64,000 nt of DNA, from positions 48,787,825-48,851,824 of the forward strand of contig NW_020312817.1 in assembly GCF_003265705.1 (NCBI RefSeq), in the 5' to 3' direction. Below are positions 12,891 through 24,890 of this stretch, piece by piece. This stretch comes from Callorhinus ursinus. Lineage: Eukaryota > Chordata > Mammalia > Carnivora > Otariidae. Both the position numbers and the translations under genes were made by a program. The notes beneath the pieces were generated by a model, which worked only from the letters and a program-made list of their open reading frames with translations, was not told the origin of the DNA and searched no databases. Position 1 is the stretch's first letter. Each line of letters opens with the position of its first letter.

Positions 12891-13800
12891 CCTCCAATTG
12901 AACTCCTGATTTCCTTGTCCCGAGTCTCCTGCTCCTTGAGTTTTCCCTACTTCAGTAAATGGAACTCCATTTTAAGAATTTCTCAGGAAAAAAAAAAAAG
13001 AATTGCTCAGGACAAAAATCTTGGAGTTGCCCTTAACTTGGCTCTGACTCTCACACAGATATCCAATCCATTGGTAAATCCAGTTGGCTCTTCCTTCATG
13101 ACATACCCAGAATAAGACCTTTTCTCACTATCTGTATGTGGTGGCTCAAGCCACCATTATTTTTTAGAATATTGCAGTAATCTGACAGGTCTCCCTGCTT
13201 CTGCCCCTGCCTTCTTCTCAATCAATTTTCCACATAACAACTAGAGGGATTAATTTTAAAACAAAGTCTGATAAAGTCACTCCTCTGCCCCAAACCTACC
13301 AGTGGCTTCTCATCTCACTGAGAGTAAAATCCAAAGTCCTTGCCAGGCCCCCCACAGCCCAGCCTCGGGCCACATCTATGAATTCCTTCCTTCCCTCCAC
13401 TGCAGCCTCACGGGTTTCCTTCCCATGCCTCACACAACCAACCAGACTCCTATCTTGGGCATTTGCACTTGCTGTTCCACCTGTTTGGGAAGTTCTTCTA
13501 CCAGATCCCTCGTGGGTGACTTTTTCATTCCTTTAGATAGCTCCACATTCAGTCCTTCTCTGGAAGGACTTTCCTAATCCCTTTGTGTGAAGTCACGCAC
13601 TCTCCAAGTCATCTTGTGCTCTCTTCCCTCTCTGCCTTATTTTCCTACATACCACCTAACACGTGAGGTTTTAATCTACTTGGATATAGTCTCTCTCTGA
13701 GGGACTTCACAAGAGCAGGGACTTTGTTGTGTCACTCCTAGAGTTTCAGCACTACACTCATAGGAAGCTTCCAGTAAATATTTGTTGAATGAATAAATAA

Positions 13801-14890
13801 GGATCTACAACCAGTTCTGTGCTCTGGCCCTCATTATACAATGAGGAGGGCAGGCTCCTGGGTCAATTGGGGGTATCTGGGGCAGCTGGCCCCATACCTG
13901 GCCCTGTCCAACTCCCTTCCTTTATTCAAATGCACCCTATCCCACCAGTTCTCAGTGTCTCTCACTAAAGAGAACCCTACTGTGTAGTCTCTACCCCTGC
14001 ACCTTGCCTTAGTGATTGTGGATGAGTTCTCATAGAGTTGGATGAGTTTTTCAAGTCACTAATTCCAGAATTTAAATACATACTTTTCATTTTTTCCCTA
14101 TAACTGAACTTAAGTTAGCTGTCAAGACTGTATTTCCACTAATGGTTGAAAACTTAATCTTGCCAATTCAAGGTAGCTCAGATACTTCTAGTTCTAAGGC
14201 AATTCAAGATTTTATCTCTCCTTTTATTTTTGTCCTTCTCCTTGGGAAAAGGTTGGGGGTGGGGAGGCTGAGCTATCTCTAGACACATGCGAGGGGGGGA
14301 GGGAAACTCTGCTCTATAAGCTAACCACTCTCCCTGCTGATCCATGCTCATTTCTACACATGTTCCTACCTTGCCCTCAGGCCATAGGTACAGTGCATGT
14401 TGCACCTTCCTCAGCCTAAGCACAGACCCCTTTGGAATGCAGCTCTCTCAGAATTTCTGTACAACCTTTGGGGGCTCAGGAACTCTAGACTGGAAATTAA
14501 AGATATATCCTGGTTTTATGGGGCCTGAACTTTATGTAATTTGGGGGGGTTTCTTGTAAGAAAAAAACTTACAAAAATAGAAACAAGTGACTTTTTACTC
14601 AGAATGGATAATCACAAGTTGTACATTTAGAAAGCCAACATATCATAGCCATCACAAAATCTAGAAAAATACTTTTAATTAATTACTGTCAGCTCAGTAA
14701 TAATTTTGTCTTATTTTTTGGCATATCCTTCAATTGTCTCTTACAAGACAACAATTTTAGAATATTGTTTCTTTGAGTAGAACAATAGGATAATTCAGTC
14801 TTTCCTTTAGTGTGGTTGATAAAACATGTGGCCTCACACATAGACACACTCTCTGTAGCTTGTGCTACAAACAAAGATATCCTTTTTTTA
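13801..14890. other. Unassigned non-coding sequence
   Basis: No gene or repeat family is recognised between the L2 3' end and the SINE/L1 cluster. Confidence 0.5.
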
Positions 14891-14904
14891 AAAAAATATT
14901 TTAG

Positions 14905-15073
14905 GGGCACCTGTGTGGCTCAGATGGTTAAGCATCTGCCTTCAGCTCAGGTCGTGATCCCAGGGTCCTGGGATCGAGTCCCGCATCGGGCTCCCTGCTC
15001 CTTGGAAGCCTGCTTCTCCCTCTGCCTCTCTCTCTCTCTCTGTCTCTCATGAATAAATAAATAAAATCTTTAA
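14905..15073 (+). mobile_element. Can-SINE abutting the 5' end of an L1
   Basis: A nearly full-length Can-SINE with head GGGCACCTGTGTGGCTCAG and tail GAATAAATAAATAAAATC plus A-run. It is flanked by AAAAATATTTTAG (14892-14904) and AAAAAATTTTTAG (15074-15086), an imperfect duplication. The right copy ends where the L1 begins, so the SINE entered the L1's own 5' target-site copy. Confidence 0.9.
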
Positions 15074-15949
15074 AAAAAATTTTTAGGAACATGGAAAAGA
15101 TGGCAGCAGAGTAGGTGCCTTATTCCAACTGGTCCCTGGAATTGAGCTGGATATCTATCAGACCACTCTGAACACCCACGAAATCAGCCTGAGATGTAAG
15201 AAGACAGATCTGGATCTGTACAAACAATATTGCAGGTGGTTGGTTGAGGTATGAATTGGGGAGCCATGATTTTGCAGGCAGATATTGGAGGATAAACAGA
15301 AGGGGTAGGGAGCTGAGCTGTGGGGATCCTACACTGCCAGTGAGGGGTAGCCTACCATGCTGGGAACAGGGCACAGACTCGCAGAGGTAGTGACAGGGAA
15401 AGGACTTCAGGGCAGCCTCCAGGACTGAAACCAGAGCAGTGGGGCTGCACATGCAAACTGGGGGTGGCTGGCAGTTTTAGAAGCACAAAGGGCAGAGACG
15501 TGCCCCCACCTGGAGGCGAGGACTGGGAGCACTCCTGAGGGATGCACAACCCAGGACGCTGCAGTTTATAGCAGCACAGAGAGAAACAGAGATAGTGTGG
15601 CTAGGAGAGCTCACTGAAGAACAGACTGTGATCTCCCCGCTCTGAGGCAGAGGGTTAGAAACGATCTCTTCTGCTCTGACTCTTGGAAGAGATGCAGAAA
15701 GCTGCCAGGGAAAGCCACCAGAGAACAAAAGCCCCAAAAAACTGGTTTTCACTGAGCCCATCCCCCGCCACAGGGGGCAGGGCAACTCTGCCCAAACAGG
15801 GTTGCCTGAGTAACAGTGCGGCAGGCCCCTCCCCCAGAAAACAGGCTGGGAGAACAAGAGGCCAGCAACCTTAAGGTCCCAAGCATCTTGCTTGGGTTGT
15901 GGTCAATAATTTGGACTCTATACATTCCCTCAACCCACCCCTCAACAGA

Positions 15950-16840
15950 ATGACTAGGAGGAGGAACCCCCAAAATAGGAAAGACTCAGAGACTATGACT
16001 TATGCCACAGATTTACAAATGGATACAGATATAACCAAGATGTCAGAGACGGAATTCAGGCTAGCAGTTGTGAAGACAATAGCCAGAATGGAGAAATCGA
16101 TTAATGGCAACATAGAGTCTCTAAGGGCAGAAGTGAAAGCTGAATTGGCAGAACTTAAAAATGCTATCGATGAGCTCCAAACTACTCTAGATAATCTAAC
16201 AGCTAGGGTAAACGAGGCAGAAGAACGAATTAGTGATCTAGAAGACCAATTAATAGACAAGAAGGAAAAAGAAGAGGCCAGGGAAAAACAACTCAAAATC
16301 CATGAAAACAGAATCAGAGAAATAAGTGACACCATGAAGCGTTCCAAGGTCAGAATTATTGGGATCCCTGAGGGGGTGGAGAGAGAGAGAGGACTAGAAG
16401 ATATATTTGAGCAAATCGTAGCTGAGAACTTCCCTAATCTGGGGAATGAAACAAACATTCGTGTCCTACAGGCAGAGAGGACCCATCCCAAGATCAAGGA
16501 AAACAGGTCAACGCCCCGGCATGTAACAGTAAAACTCGCAAATCTTAGAACCAAGGAAACCATCTTAAGGGCAGTTAGGGGGAAGAGGTTCCTTACAAAC
16601 AGAGGGAGGAACATCAGAATAATGTCAGACCTATCCACAGAGATCTGGCAAGCCAGAAAGGGCTGGCAAGACATATTCAGGGTACTAAACGAGAAGAACA
16701 TGCAGCCAAGAATACTTTATCTGGCAAGGCTCTCATTTAGAACGGATGGAGAGATGCAGAGCTTCCACGACTGGCAGAAACTAAAAGAATATGTGACCAC
16801 TAAGCCGGCCCTGCAAGAAATATTAAGGGGGGTTCTATAA
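15950..16840 (+). CDS. LINE-1 ORF1 protein (nucleic-acid chaperone), open frame intact
   Basis: This frame gives 296 residues from the ATG at 15950; an upstream in-frame extension to 15899 has only a GTG and is not needed. ORF1p is the L1 RNA-binding trimer that coats L1 RNA and forms the ribonucleoprotein with ORF2p in the cytoplasm. The order of parts is visible. There is a basic N-terminus (MTRRRNPQNRK). A long heptad-rich coiled coil spans about residues 35-125. An RRM-like domain begins at the IIGIPEGVERERGLEDIF segment, and a C-terminal domain carries the conserved WQDIFRVLNEKN, QPRILYLARLSFR and DWQKLKEY blocks. Length fits the family. A frame on the minus strand at 16000-16701 is its shadow. 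Its intactness does not imply activity, because the partner ORF2 is broken. Confidence 0.85.
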   Translation: MTRRRNPQNRKDSETMTYATDLQMDTDITKMSETEFRLAVVKTIARMEKSINGNIESLRAEVKAELAELKNAIDELQTTLDNLTARVNEAEERISDLEDQLIDKKEKEEAREKQLKIHENRIREISDTMKRSKVRIIGIPEGVERERGLEDIFEQIVAENFPNLGNETNIRVLQAERTHPKIKENRSTPRHVTVKLANLRTKETILRAVRGKRFLTNRGRNIRIMSDLSTEIWQARKGWQDIFRVLNEKNMQPRILYLARLSFRTDGEMQSFHDWQKLKEYVTTKPALQEILRGVL

Positions 16841-16918
16841 AAGGAGAAAGACCCCAACAGTGATATAGAACAGAAATTTACAGGGACAATCTATAGAAAC
16901 AAGGTCTTCACAGGCAAC

Positions 16919-19900
16919 ATGGTGACAATTAATTCATATCTTTCAATAATCACTCCCAATGTGAAGAGCCTAAATGCTCCCATAAAATGGCACAGGGTTG
17001 CAGATTGGATAAAAAAACATGACCCATCCATATGCTTCTACAAGAGACTTTTTTTGAACCTAAAGATACATCCAGACTGAAAGTGAAAGGATGGAGCTCC
17101 ATCTTCCATGCCAGTGGACGTCAAAAGAAAGCTGGGGTAGCAATTCTTATACCAGACAAATTAGATTTTAAATTAAAGACTCTAGTCAGAGACACAGAAG
17201 GACACTATATCATTCTTAAAGGGTCTATCCCACAAGAAGATCTAACAACTGTAAATATCTATGCCCCCAACATGGGAGCAGCCATCTACATAAGCTGACT
17301 TTTAACCAAAATAAAGAGTCATATTGATAACAATACATTAATTGTAGGAGACCTCAATACTCCACTCTCAGCAGATCATCTAAGAAGAAAATCGACAAAG
17401 AAACAAGAGCTTTGAGTGACACACTGGACCAGATGGACCTCATAGATATATACAGAACATTCCACCCTAAAACCACAGAATACTCATTCTTCTCGAGCGC
17501 ACATGGAACTTTCTCCAGAATAGACCACATACTGGGTCACAAATCAGGTCTCAACTGATACCAAAAGATTGAGATTATTCCCTGCATATTCTCAGACCAT
17601 AATGCTTTAAAACTGGAACTCAATCACAAGAAAAAATTTGGAAGAAATAAAAACACTTGGAAGCTAAAGACCACTCTGCTCAAGAATGTTTGGGTCAACC
17701 AGGAAATCAAAGAACTTAAACAATTCATGGAAACCAATGAGAATGAAAACACATCGGTCCAAAACCTATGGGATATTTTTGCAAAGGTGGTCCTAAGGGG
17801 GAAATACATAGCCATCCAAGCTTCACTCAAAAAAATAGAAAAATCCCAAATTTACCAACTAACTTTACACCTTAAAGAACTAGAGAAAAAAAGCAATAAA
17901 TGATGCCTAAGCCATGCATTAGAAGAGAAATAATTAAGATTAGAGCAGAGATCAATGAATTAGAAACCAGAAACATAGATCAGATCAACGAAACTAGAAG
18001 CTGGTTCTTTAAAAGAATTAATAAGATCCATGAACCACTGGCCAGACTTATCCAAAAGAAAAGAGAAAGGACCCAAATTAATACAATTATGAATGAAAGG
18101 GGAGAGATCACAACTCACACCAAGGAAATAGAAACGATAATTAGAAATTATTTATCAACAACTATATGCCAATAAATTGAGCAACCTGGAAGAAATGGAT
18201 GCCTTCCTGGAAACCTATAAACTCCCAATACTGAAACAGGAAGAAATTGACAACCTGAATAGGCCAGTAACCAGTAACAAGATTGAAGCAGTGATCAAAA
18301 ACCTCCCAAAAACAAGAGTCCAAGGCCTGTTGGGTTCCCTGGGGAATTCTACCAAACATTCAAAGAAGAAATAATACCTATTTCCTGAAACTGTTTCAAA
18401 AATAGAAACAGAAGGAAAGCTTCCAGATTCATTCTATGAGGCCAGCATTACCTTAATCCCCAAACCAGGAAAAGACCCCATCAAAAAGGAGAATTTCAGA
18501 CAGATATCCCTGATGAATATGGATTCCAAAATCCTCAACAAAATCCTAGCTAATAGGATCCAACAATACATTAAAAGGATCATCTACCACAACCAAGTGG
18601 GATTTATCCCCGGGATGCAAGGGTGGTTCAACCTTCCTAAATCAATCAATGTGATAAAACACGTTAATATGAGGAGAGAAAAGACCCATATGGTCCTCTC
18701 AATTGATGCAGAAAAAGCATTTGACAAAATACAGCATCGTTTCCCGATTAAAACTCTTCAGAGTATAGGGATAGAGGGAACATTCCTCAAGTTCATAAAA
18801 TCCATCTATGAAAAACCCACAGCGAATACCATCCTCAATGGAGAAAAGTGGAGAGCCTTTCCCTTAAGATCAGAAACACGACAAGGATGCCCACTCTCAT
18901 CACTATTGTTCAACATGGTACTAGAAGTCCTAGCAACAACAATCAGACAACAAAACGAAATACAAGATATTCAAACTGGCAAAAAAGTCAAACTCTCATC
19001 TCTTTGCAGATGACATGATACTTTCTGTGGAAAATCCAAAAGACTCCACCCACTAATTACTAGAACTCATAGAGCAATTCAGTAAGGTGGCAGGATACAA
19101 AATCAATGCACAGAAATCAGTTGCATTCTTATACACTAACAATGCAACTGTAGAAAGAGAAATTAGAGAAACAATTCCACTTACAATAGCTCCAAAAACC
19201 ATAAGATACCTCAGAATAAACCTAACCAAAGAGGTAAAGGATCTATACTCTAGGAACTACAGAATACTCGTGAAAGAAATTGAAGGAGACACAAAAAGAT
19301 GGAAAAACATTCCACACTCATGGATCAGAAGAATAAACTTCGTTAAAATGTCTATGCTACCCAGAGCAATCTATACCTTTAGTGCCATGCCGATCAAAAT
19401 TCCAATGACATTTTTCAAAGTGCTGGAACAAATAATCCTAAAATTTGTATGGAATCAGAAAAGACCCCGAATCGCCAAGGAACTGTTGAAAAAGAAAAAC
19501 AAAGCTGGGGGAATCACGTTGCCCTATTTCAAGCCATATTACAAAGCAGTGATCACCAAGACAGCATGGTACTGGCACAAAACAGACATATAGACCAATG
19601 GAACAGAATAGAGAACCCAGATATGGACCCTCAACTCTATGGCCAAATAATCTTCGACAAAGCAGGAAAAAATATGCAATGGAAAAAAAGACAATCTCTT
19701 CAACAAATGGTGCTGGGAAAATCGGACAGCCACAAGCAGAAGAATGAAACTCGACCATTCTCTAACACCATTCACAAAGATAAACTCAAAATGGATGAAA
19801 GACCTCGATGTGAGACAGGAATCCATCAAAATCCTAGAAGAGAACATAGGCAGTAACCTCTTTGACATCAGCCACAGCAACTTCTTTCAAGACACATCTC

Positions 19901-20733
19901 CAGAGCCTAGTGAAACAAAAGCAAAAATGAACTTTTGGGACTTCATCAAGACCAAAAGCTTCTGCACAGCAAAGGAAACAGTCAACAAAACAAAGAGGCA
20001 ACCCACAGAATGGGAGAAGATATTTGCAAATGACACTACAGATAAAGGGCTGGTATCCAAGATCTATAAAGAACTTCTCAAACTCAACACCCAAAAAACA
20101 AATAATCAAGTCAAAAAATAGGCAGAAGACATGAACATACACTTCTCCAAAGAAGACTACAAATGGCTAACAGGATACATGAAAAAATGTTCATCATCAT
20201 TAGCCATCAGGGAAATTCAAATCAAAACCATATTGAGATACCACCTTACACAGTTGGAGTGGCAAAAATTGACAAGGCAAGAAACAACAAATGTTGGAGA
20301 GGTTGTGGAGGAAGGGGAACCCTCTTACACTGTTGGTGGGAATGCAAGTTGGTACAGCCACTTTGGAAAACAGTGTGGAGGTGCCTCAAAAAATTAAAAA
20401 TAGAGCTACCCTATGACCCAGCAACTGCACTACTGGGTATTTACCCAAAGACACAGATGTAGTGAAAAGAAGGGCCACATGCACCCCAATGTTCATAGCA
20501 GCAATGTCCGCAATAGCCAAACTATGGACGAGCTGAGATGCCCTTCAACAGATGAATGGATAAAGAAGATGTGGTCCATATATACAATGGAATATTACTC
20601 AGCTTTTGGATGAATGGATGAATACCCAACTTTTACATCAACATGGATGGAACCGGAGGAGATTATGCTAAGTGAGATAAGTCAAGCAGAGACAGTCAAT
20701 TTTCATATGGTTTCACTTATTCGTGGAACATAA
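16919..20733 (+). pseudogene. LINE-1 ORF2 (endonuclease/reverse transcriptase), disrupted
   Basis: ORF2p normally nicks target DNA and reverse-transcribes L1 RNA at the nick. The start lies 78 bases after ORF1 and opens with the expected LNAPIKWHRVADWIKK-like endonuclease N-terminus. The frame shifts near 17030 and a TGA stops the next segment at 17296-17298. Later pieces appear in changing frames: 17900-18175, 18177-18374, 18513-19002, 19003-19593, 19575-19740, 19744-20121 and 20163-20462. The reverse-transcriptase active-site FADDM codons are at 19003-19017, in a different frame from the segment just before. The C-terminal cysteine-rich HCWWEC block lies near 20310-20360. At least six frame changes are present, so no functional protein can be made from this copy. 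Confidence 0.9.
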
Positions 20734-21038
20734 GGAATAGCACGGAGGACATTAGGGGAAGGAAGGGAAAAATGAAGGGGGGGGAATCAGAGGGAGAGAC
20801 GGACCATGAGAGACTATGGACTCTGAGAAACAAACTGAGGGTTTTAGAGAGGAGGGAGGTGGGGGGATGGGTTAGCCCGGTGATAGGTATTAAGGAGGGC
20901 ACGTACTGCATGGAGCACTGGGTGTTATATGAAAACAATGAATTGTGGATCTCTACATCAAAAATTAATGATGTATTATATGGTGACTAACATAACATAA
21001 TAAAATAAAATTTAAAAAAACTAAAAAAAGTAAAAAAG

Positions 21039-21110
21039 AAAAATATTTTATTTATTTATTTGAGAGAGAGCAGGCATGAGCAGTGGGGAGGGGCAGAGGG
21101 AGAGGGAGAA
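21039..21110 (-). mobile_element. Truncated older tRNA-Lys SINE, split by the L1
   Basis: AAATATTTTATTTATTTATTTGAGAGAGAG followed by GGGGAGGGGCAGAGGGAGAGGGAGAA is the antisense tail and CT-region of a Can-SINE. The remaining poly-T start appears to lie at 14881-14904, on the other side of the L1, so the L1 inserted into this SINE tail. The element is missing its head. Confidence 0.65.
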
Positions 21111-23604
21111 TCCCAAGGGTGCATATTCTGCTCTCATATAGGTCCTAACTGTACATCTTAGGTTCCCATAACATGTGCAGTATCTGAAACTTGAGACAAG
21201 GGCCTGAGTCCATTCTTAGGGACCCTGACAACATCCAGGTTCTCATCAAATCCCCTCTAGCTTTCCCTTCCTGCAGACTGGTTGAACTCTCATTTCATTT
21301 AGAGAAGTAAAATCTTATTACATCATACATTTTTTTCAAACTCCTTATTTTATAGTATAAACTCTATACCTTTGGCTTTCCGGGCATGTTCCTTTTGAGC
21401 CAAGCCCATTTTTTTTTTTTTAGAATTCAAAATAAATACTATTTCTCTCTCATGTACCTAGTCCTTGTAAATCAATAATGTATTGACTTTCAAGACTATA
21501 CTCTTAACCAAAGATTTGCAAGTCTGTTTAAGTCTCCAAAAGTTTAAAAAAGTGACTCTTCTTTATGTATATGTTTGCTTCTTCTGAGTGTAGTTTGAGA
21601 AGAAGGCTACCTCTGAAGCTTGAAGCAGGGATGGTAGAGTATGGTACAGGGAAAAGCAAACTATTAATATCTCAACATATGTTTCTGCTCGAGGAACTAT
21701 TGGTTTGGGCATCCAGGCACCAGAAAGATTAGCCACAATAATTGGTCAAATGGGAGGGCTGTAATATCAGCGAGGGTCCCATAGTGCATACATAGAAAAG
21801 AATGTAATAGAAGAAATAAGGTGCTTCTAAGTTTTTGGAAAGGTCAGAAAAGCAGGCTCTAGGCTAGGTCTCTAGGAATGACTTTTTGAACAGTATTGAC
21901 TGAAAGAACTGCTACTTGTGCTATAATTAGCTAGTTGGTGGCTCATGAAGCTACTTTTCCCAATGCTGGCTCCACATAGTATTCTGCTTTCTAACTGGGG
22001 ATCCAAAAGCTGTCACCAGCTTTATATGCCAGTTAGAGCCACACCAGCAGTATGAATGCCTCACGTGCTGCCACCTCCCTCCCCAAAGAGCTCAGCTCCA
22101 AATTCAGGTCTCTCACAAGTACATCGGACCATCCTAGCTCAAGGAAGTCTGGGACATAGTTTTAGCTTCTCAGCCTCCGTGTCAGAAGAAGGCATACCAG
22201 GAGGAGGTTGGAAGAGCTGCGAGTGCCCCAATCTGCTATCCATCTGTTGCAGTTGTGTACAAACTCACCTCTGGGAACTTAAGGCCAGCCCCTTAGAACT
22301 AGCAGCTCCTTAAGATGAGCTCCCAGGACTGGCTCTCAGATCAGCTCCTGTTCCAGCAAGATGCTGGCCACACATGAAAGAAACATCCACCACAGCACAG
22401 TGTCTGTGAGTTTAGATCCTGAGCTACCTGACTCAACCATGAAATCCCATGGCTTCTGCCACTCACAGAAGACATTTCTTAAAGGCACAACAGGAAAAAT
22501 TCAGTCCTATTGGTGGTTCACACTGAGAATCTTACTTTTCTCAATAAATATGCATCTTGGCTACAATATATTATGTGGGGTCATGACCCCATTAATTACT
22601 GTAAAAGAAATTTAAATTCAGTTTATTATAATATACTAAATGATGTCAGACCAATATTAAATAAGCCTGTGGAAACAATCATTCTTCAATCATGGAGAAA
22701 TTGAAAGCTGCATTATATTCATGACTGAGCATAAATAACATGTTTAGACTTCATTGTTTAGTAAAAATTGAAATATAAATTAGCTCTTCCCTAATTTTAG
22801 TTTCATTTATCATGCCATTTTAATTCCTCTTCATTTACTCATTCATAGAGTCAGTACAGAAAGGTATGAAAAACATTAATCTTCATCTCCTAATAATTTT
22901 AGCAAAGGTCCCTTTGCATTTACATGTCTAGGTGGTATTTTCCTTCCTTCCATTGTGACAATAAATTAAACTCAGTATGTTGGTTGGACATGTGGTGGGA
23001 GAAGTAGACAAAGGTTATTCCAATGCACATGGTTACCTGGGATCCTCCAACAGTGCCATTAGGTGTCCTTTCTGGGACATGATCTTAGTTCTGTCACCCC
23101 CCCTACTATCTGGCCCCAGTACTCTGGGAGAGGGCCACACTTACGTGAACACATTCCACATCCTCCTTCTGACTTCCACATTGACCACACAGGGAACCCT
23201 CGTGGCTATGCCTAGATATTGCATGTTGCTGCCTCCTGCCATTGCCTAGATCAATCTGCCACCAGACCCCTTATCCTAGAGAGTGTCTTTGGGCAGGGTG
23301 CACCTGAGAAACTGTAGCAGTGCCCCTTAGAATGAGGGCACTTTACTTGGTATAGATCAGGACTCTTGCCCACTTCTGTCCCCTCTGGCAGAGTGTCCAA
23401 ATCCTTCACTGTGTCTTTCTCCCTTTTCTGTCCGTGTCCACATGTCCCTTGCATGTTCACAAGGACATGGAGCCAAGGTGTTAAAGGGCAAGGACATGTT
23501 AAAAGATCTGTCTCCCAATACCAGGAGTGAAGACTAGCAATCAAACATTCATCCACTTATTTACTTAGGAGTCTGCGCTCTTCTGAACCCCCACCTGCCC
23601 TCTA
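21111..23604. other. Unassigned non-coding sequence
   Basis: No gene or recognised repeat. Open frames of 60-100 codons at 22056-22704 and 22977-23556 show no family features. Base composition is ordinary. Confidence 0.45.
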
Positions 23605-23651
23605 ATATGCACACACACACACGCATGCGCACGCACACACACACACACACA
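23605..23651. repeat. (CA)n microsatellite with CGCATGCGC core
   Basis: Forty-seven bases alternate strictly between purine and pyrimidine: CA repeats on both sides of a CGCATGCGCACGC core. Confidence 0.9.
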
Positions 23652-23959
23652 GCCTGTTCAACGGCTGGGAATTCACAGAAGGACACATATAAGCTATGGG
23701 AGCAAATAATTTTGGAATCTCGTATTCTACCAACCCCAGGGCAGAGCAGGTTTTGGTGTGCCCTCTGCTGGCCATGAGTCTCTGCAGGCCCCAGGGCTTC
23801 CCACCATTCCTCACGGAAAACAAGAACTTCTCTTGGCAATGCACAAGACTCTGAGAGGCTGCCATTCCAATTCAACCAGAGTTTCACAAATGGTGCTTTG
23901 CAATTTCATCTGGAAAAACATTTGCTTCGATACAAACATGCCAAAGGTACTGATTTATT

Positions 23960-24420
23960 TAACCTAACCCCCATTCTTGGATATGTATATACTTCAGTTG
24001 CAATCTCTGTACATACAACTTGGTTCAAGGCATAAATTCCTACTTATAAAACTTCAAGATTAAAGAAGATACACATTTCAAAGAATTTTGGTACATATTA
24101 CCAAATTGCTCCCTGGAAAAATTGTGCTTATGCACATAATCTATGTTTGAGGGCATCCAAGGATTTTTTCCTTTAGATTATACACTTTGCTATGCATCTA
24201 CTAACTTCAACTTATTGGCCACATTATTAAAATTCCCTAACACTAAGTTTTGTCTATTTGGTTTACTAGATTGATTGGTGGTATGTCAAAATATCTCATG
24301 ATTGTCTTTCAGCTTATGTTTATCTTACTAACAGTGTATGCTATTTGCACAGAAACTATAATGATTGTTATAACTTCATTTGGCCTACACATGTTATTAA
24401 TTTTAAATGTCTTTAAGTTA
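23960..24420 (-). mobile_element. Old L1 (L1M-type) fossil, degraded
   Basis: TACATATTACCAAATTGCTCCCTGGAAAAATTG and CTTATTGGCCACATT are antisense words of old L1 ORF2 3' regions. The match is patchy and the ends are uncertain. Confidence 0.4.
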
Positions 24421-24457
24421 TGTATTTCATTTAATGTGTTTGGACTTGAATTCTTGT

Positions 24458-24502
24458 CATATATGTGTGTGTATATATGTAATATGTATATATACACACA
24501 TA
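24458..24502. repeat. TG/TA microsatellite forming an inverted repeat
   Basis: A TATGTGTGTGTATATAT arm is followed closely by ATGTATATATACACACATA, which is nearly its reverse complement. Confidence 0.7.
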
Positions 24503-24774
24503 AATTCAGTAAATGTTGGTGAGGAAATGAATAAACAGTGACTAGCTGAGCCCCCAGCATGAGGTACATTGAAAATAAATCCTGCCTATCTTTCGAGGAG
24601 CCCTTTCTCTCATGAGCCTGGGTTGTTTCTTTTCATAATTGGCTCTTTGAAAAAAATCACCTTCCTTTCAAACGTGATTTCCTAATCTTCAAATGAGTGA
24701 TTCCTCTTCCCTCATATTCTTTTATCCTAGTTATTGGGCCCTTTTATCTGACGTTCAGGATCTTGGGCCTCTCA

Positions 24775-24890
24775 GTTGTAGAATCTAGTTTAGTAGGTTG
24801 AGAATTGGGCCCTGAAATCTGTATTTTTAAAAGACCTCCTGGTGATTTTGACACAAGTCATCTCCAGATGACACACTGTGAAGCGCTGTC
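24775..24890 (+). mobile_element. MER5A-like hAT fossil
   Basis: GGGCCCTGAAATCTGTATTTTTAAAAGACCTCCTGGTGATTTTGACACAAG follows the MER5A order (listed here as a pattern, not a consensus), and a decayed terminal repeat follows near 24880. Confidence 0.55.

Larger units (their letters stand above)
12095..13800 (+). mobile_element. L2 LINE fossil, interrupted
   Basis: This is a mammalian-wide L2 (CR1-like clade). The left part (12095-12362) spans the region just after the reverse-transcriptase active site (TGTCCAAAACTGAACCCCC). The right part (about 12890-13800) follows the L2 reading order through GAACTCCTGATTTCCTTG, CAGTGGCTTCTCATCTCACTG and GGGCATTTGCACTTGCTGTTCC. It ends in the L2 3' signature AATATTTGTTGAATGAATAAATAA at 13776-13800. 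About 500 bases of other elements split the two parts. The coding potential is destroyed. Confidence 0.8.
15087..21038 (+). mobile_element. Full-length carnivore LINE-1, ORF2 defective
   Basis: The element runs about 5.95 kb: a 5' UTR of about 860 bases beginning GAACATGGAAAAGATGG, ORF1 (15950-16840), a 78-base gap, a broken ORF2 (16919-20733), and a 3' UTR with the carnivore L1 words GGAGCACTGGGTGTTATATG and GATGTATTATATGGTGACTAAC, then an A-rich tail with AATAAAATAAAA. AAAAATATTTTA just 5' of the flanking SINE recurs at 21039-21050 directly after the A-tail, consistent with its target-site duplication. It is an immobile copy because ORF2 is dead, although ORF1 is still open. Confidence 0.93.

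Noticed and set aside
14905..15073. tRNA-like A and B boxes suggesting a tRNA gene
   Set aside because: The same boxes occur in every Can-SINE here; the sequence cannot fold as a full tRNA and has a SINE body and tail.
15477..15857. 126-codon open frame on the - strand
   Set aside because: It lies wholly in the L1 5' UTR, antisense, and shows no family resemblance.
16000..16701. 233-codon open frame on the - strand
   Set aside because: It is the antisense shadow of L1 ORF1, serine- and leucine-rich because of the A-rich sense strand.
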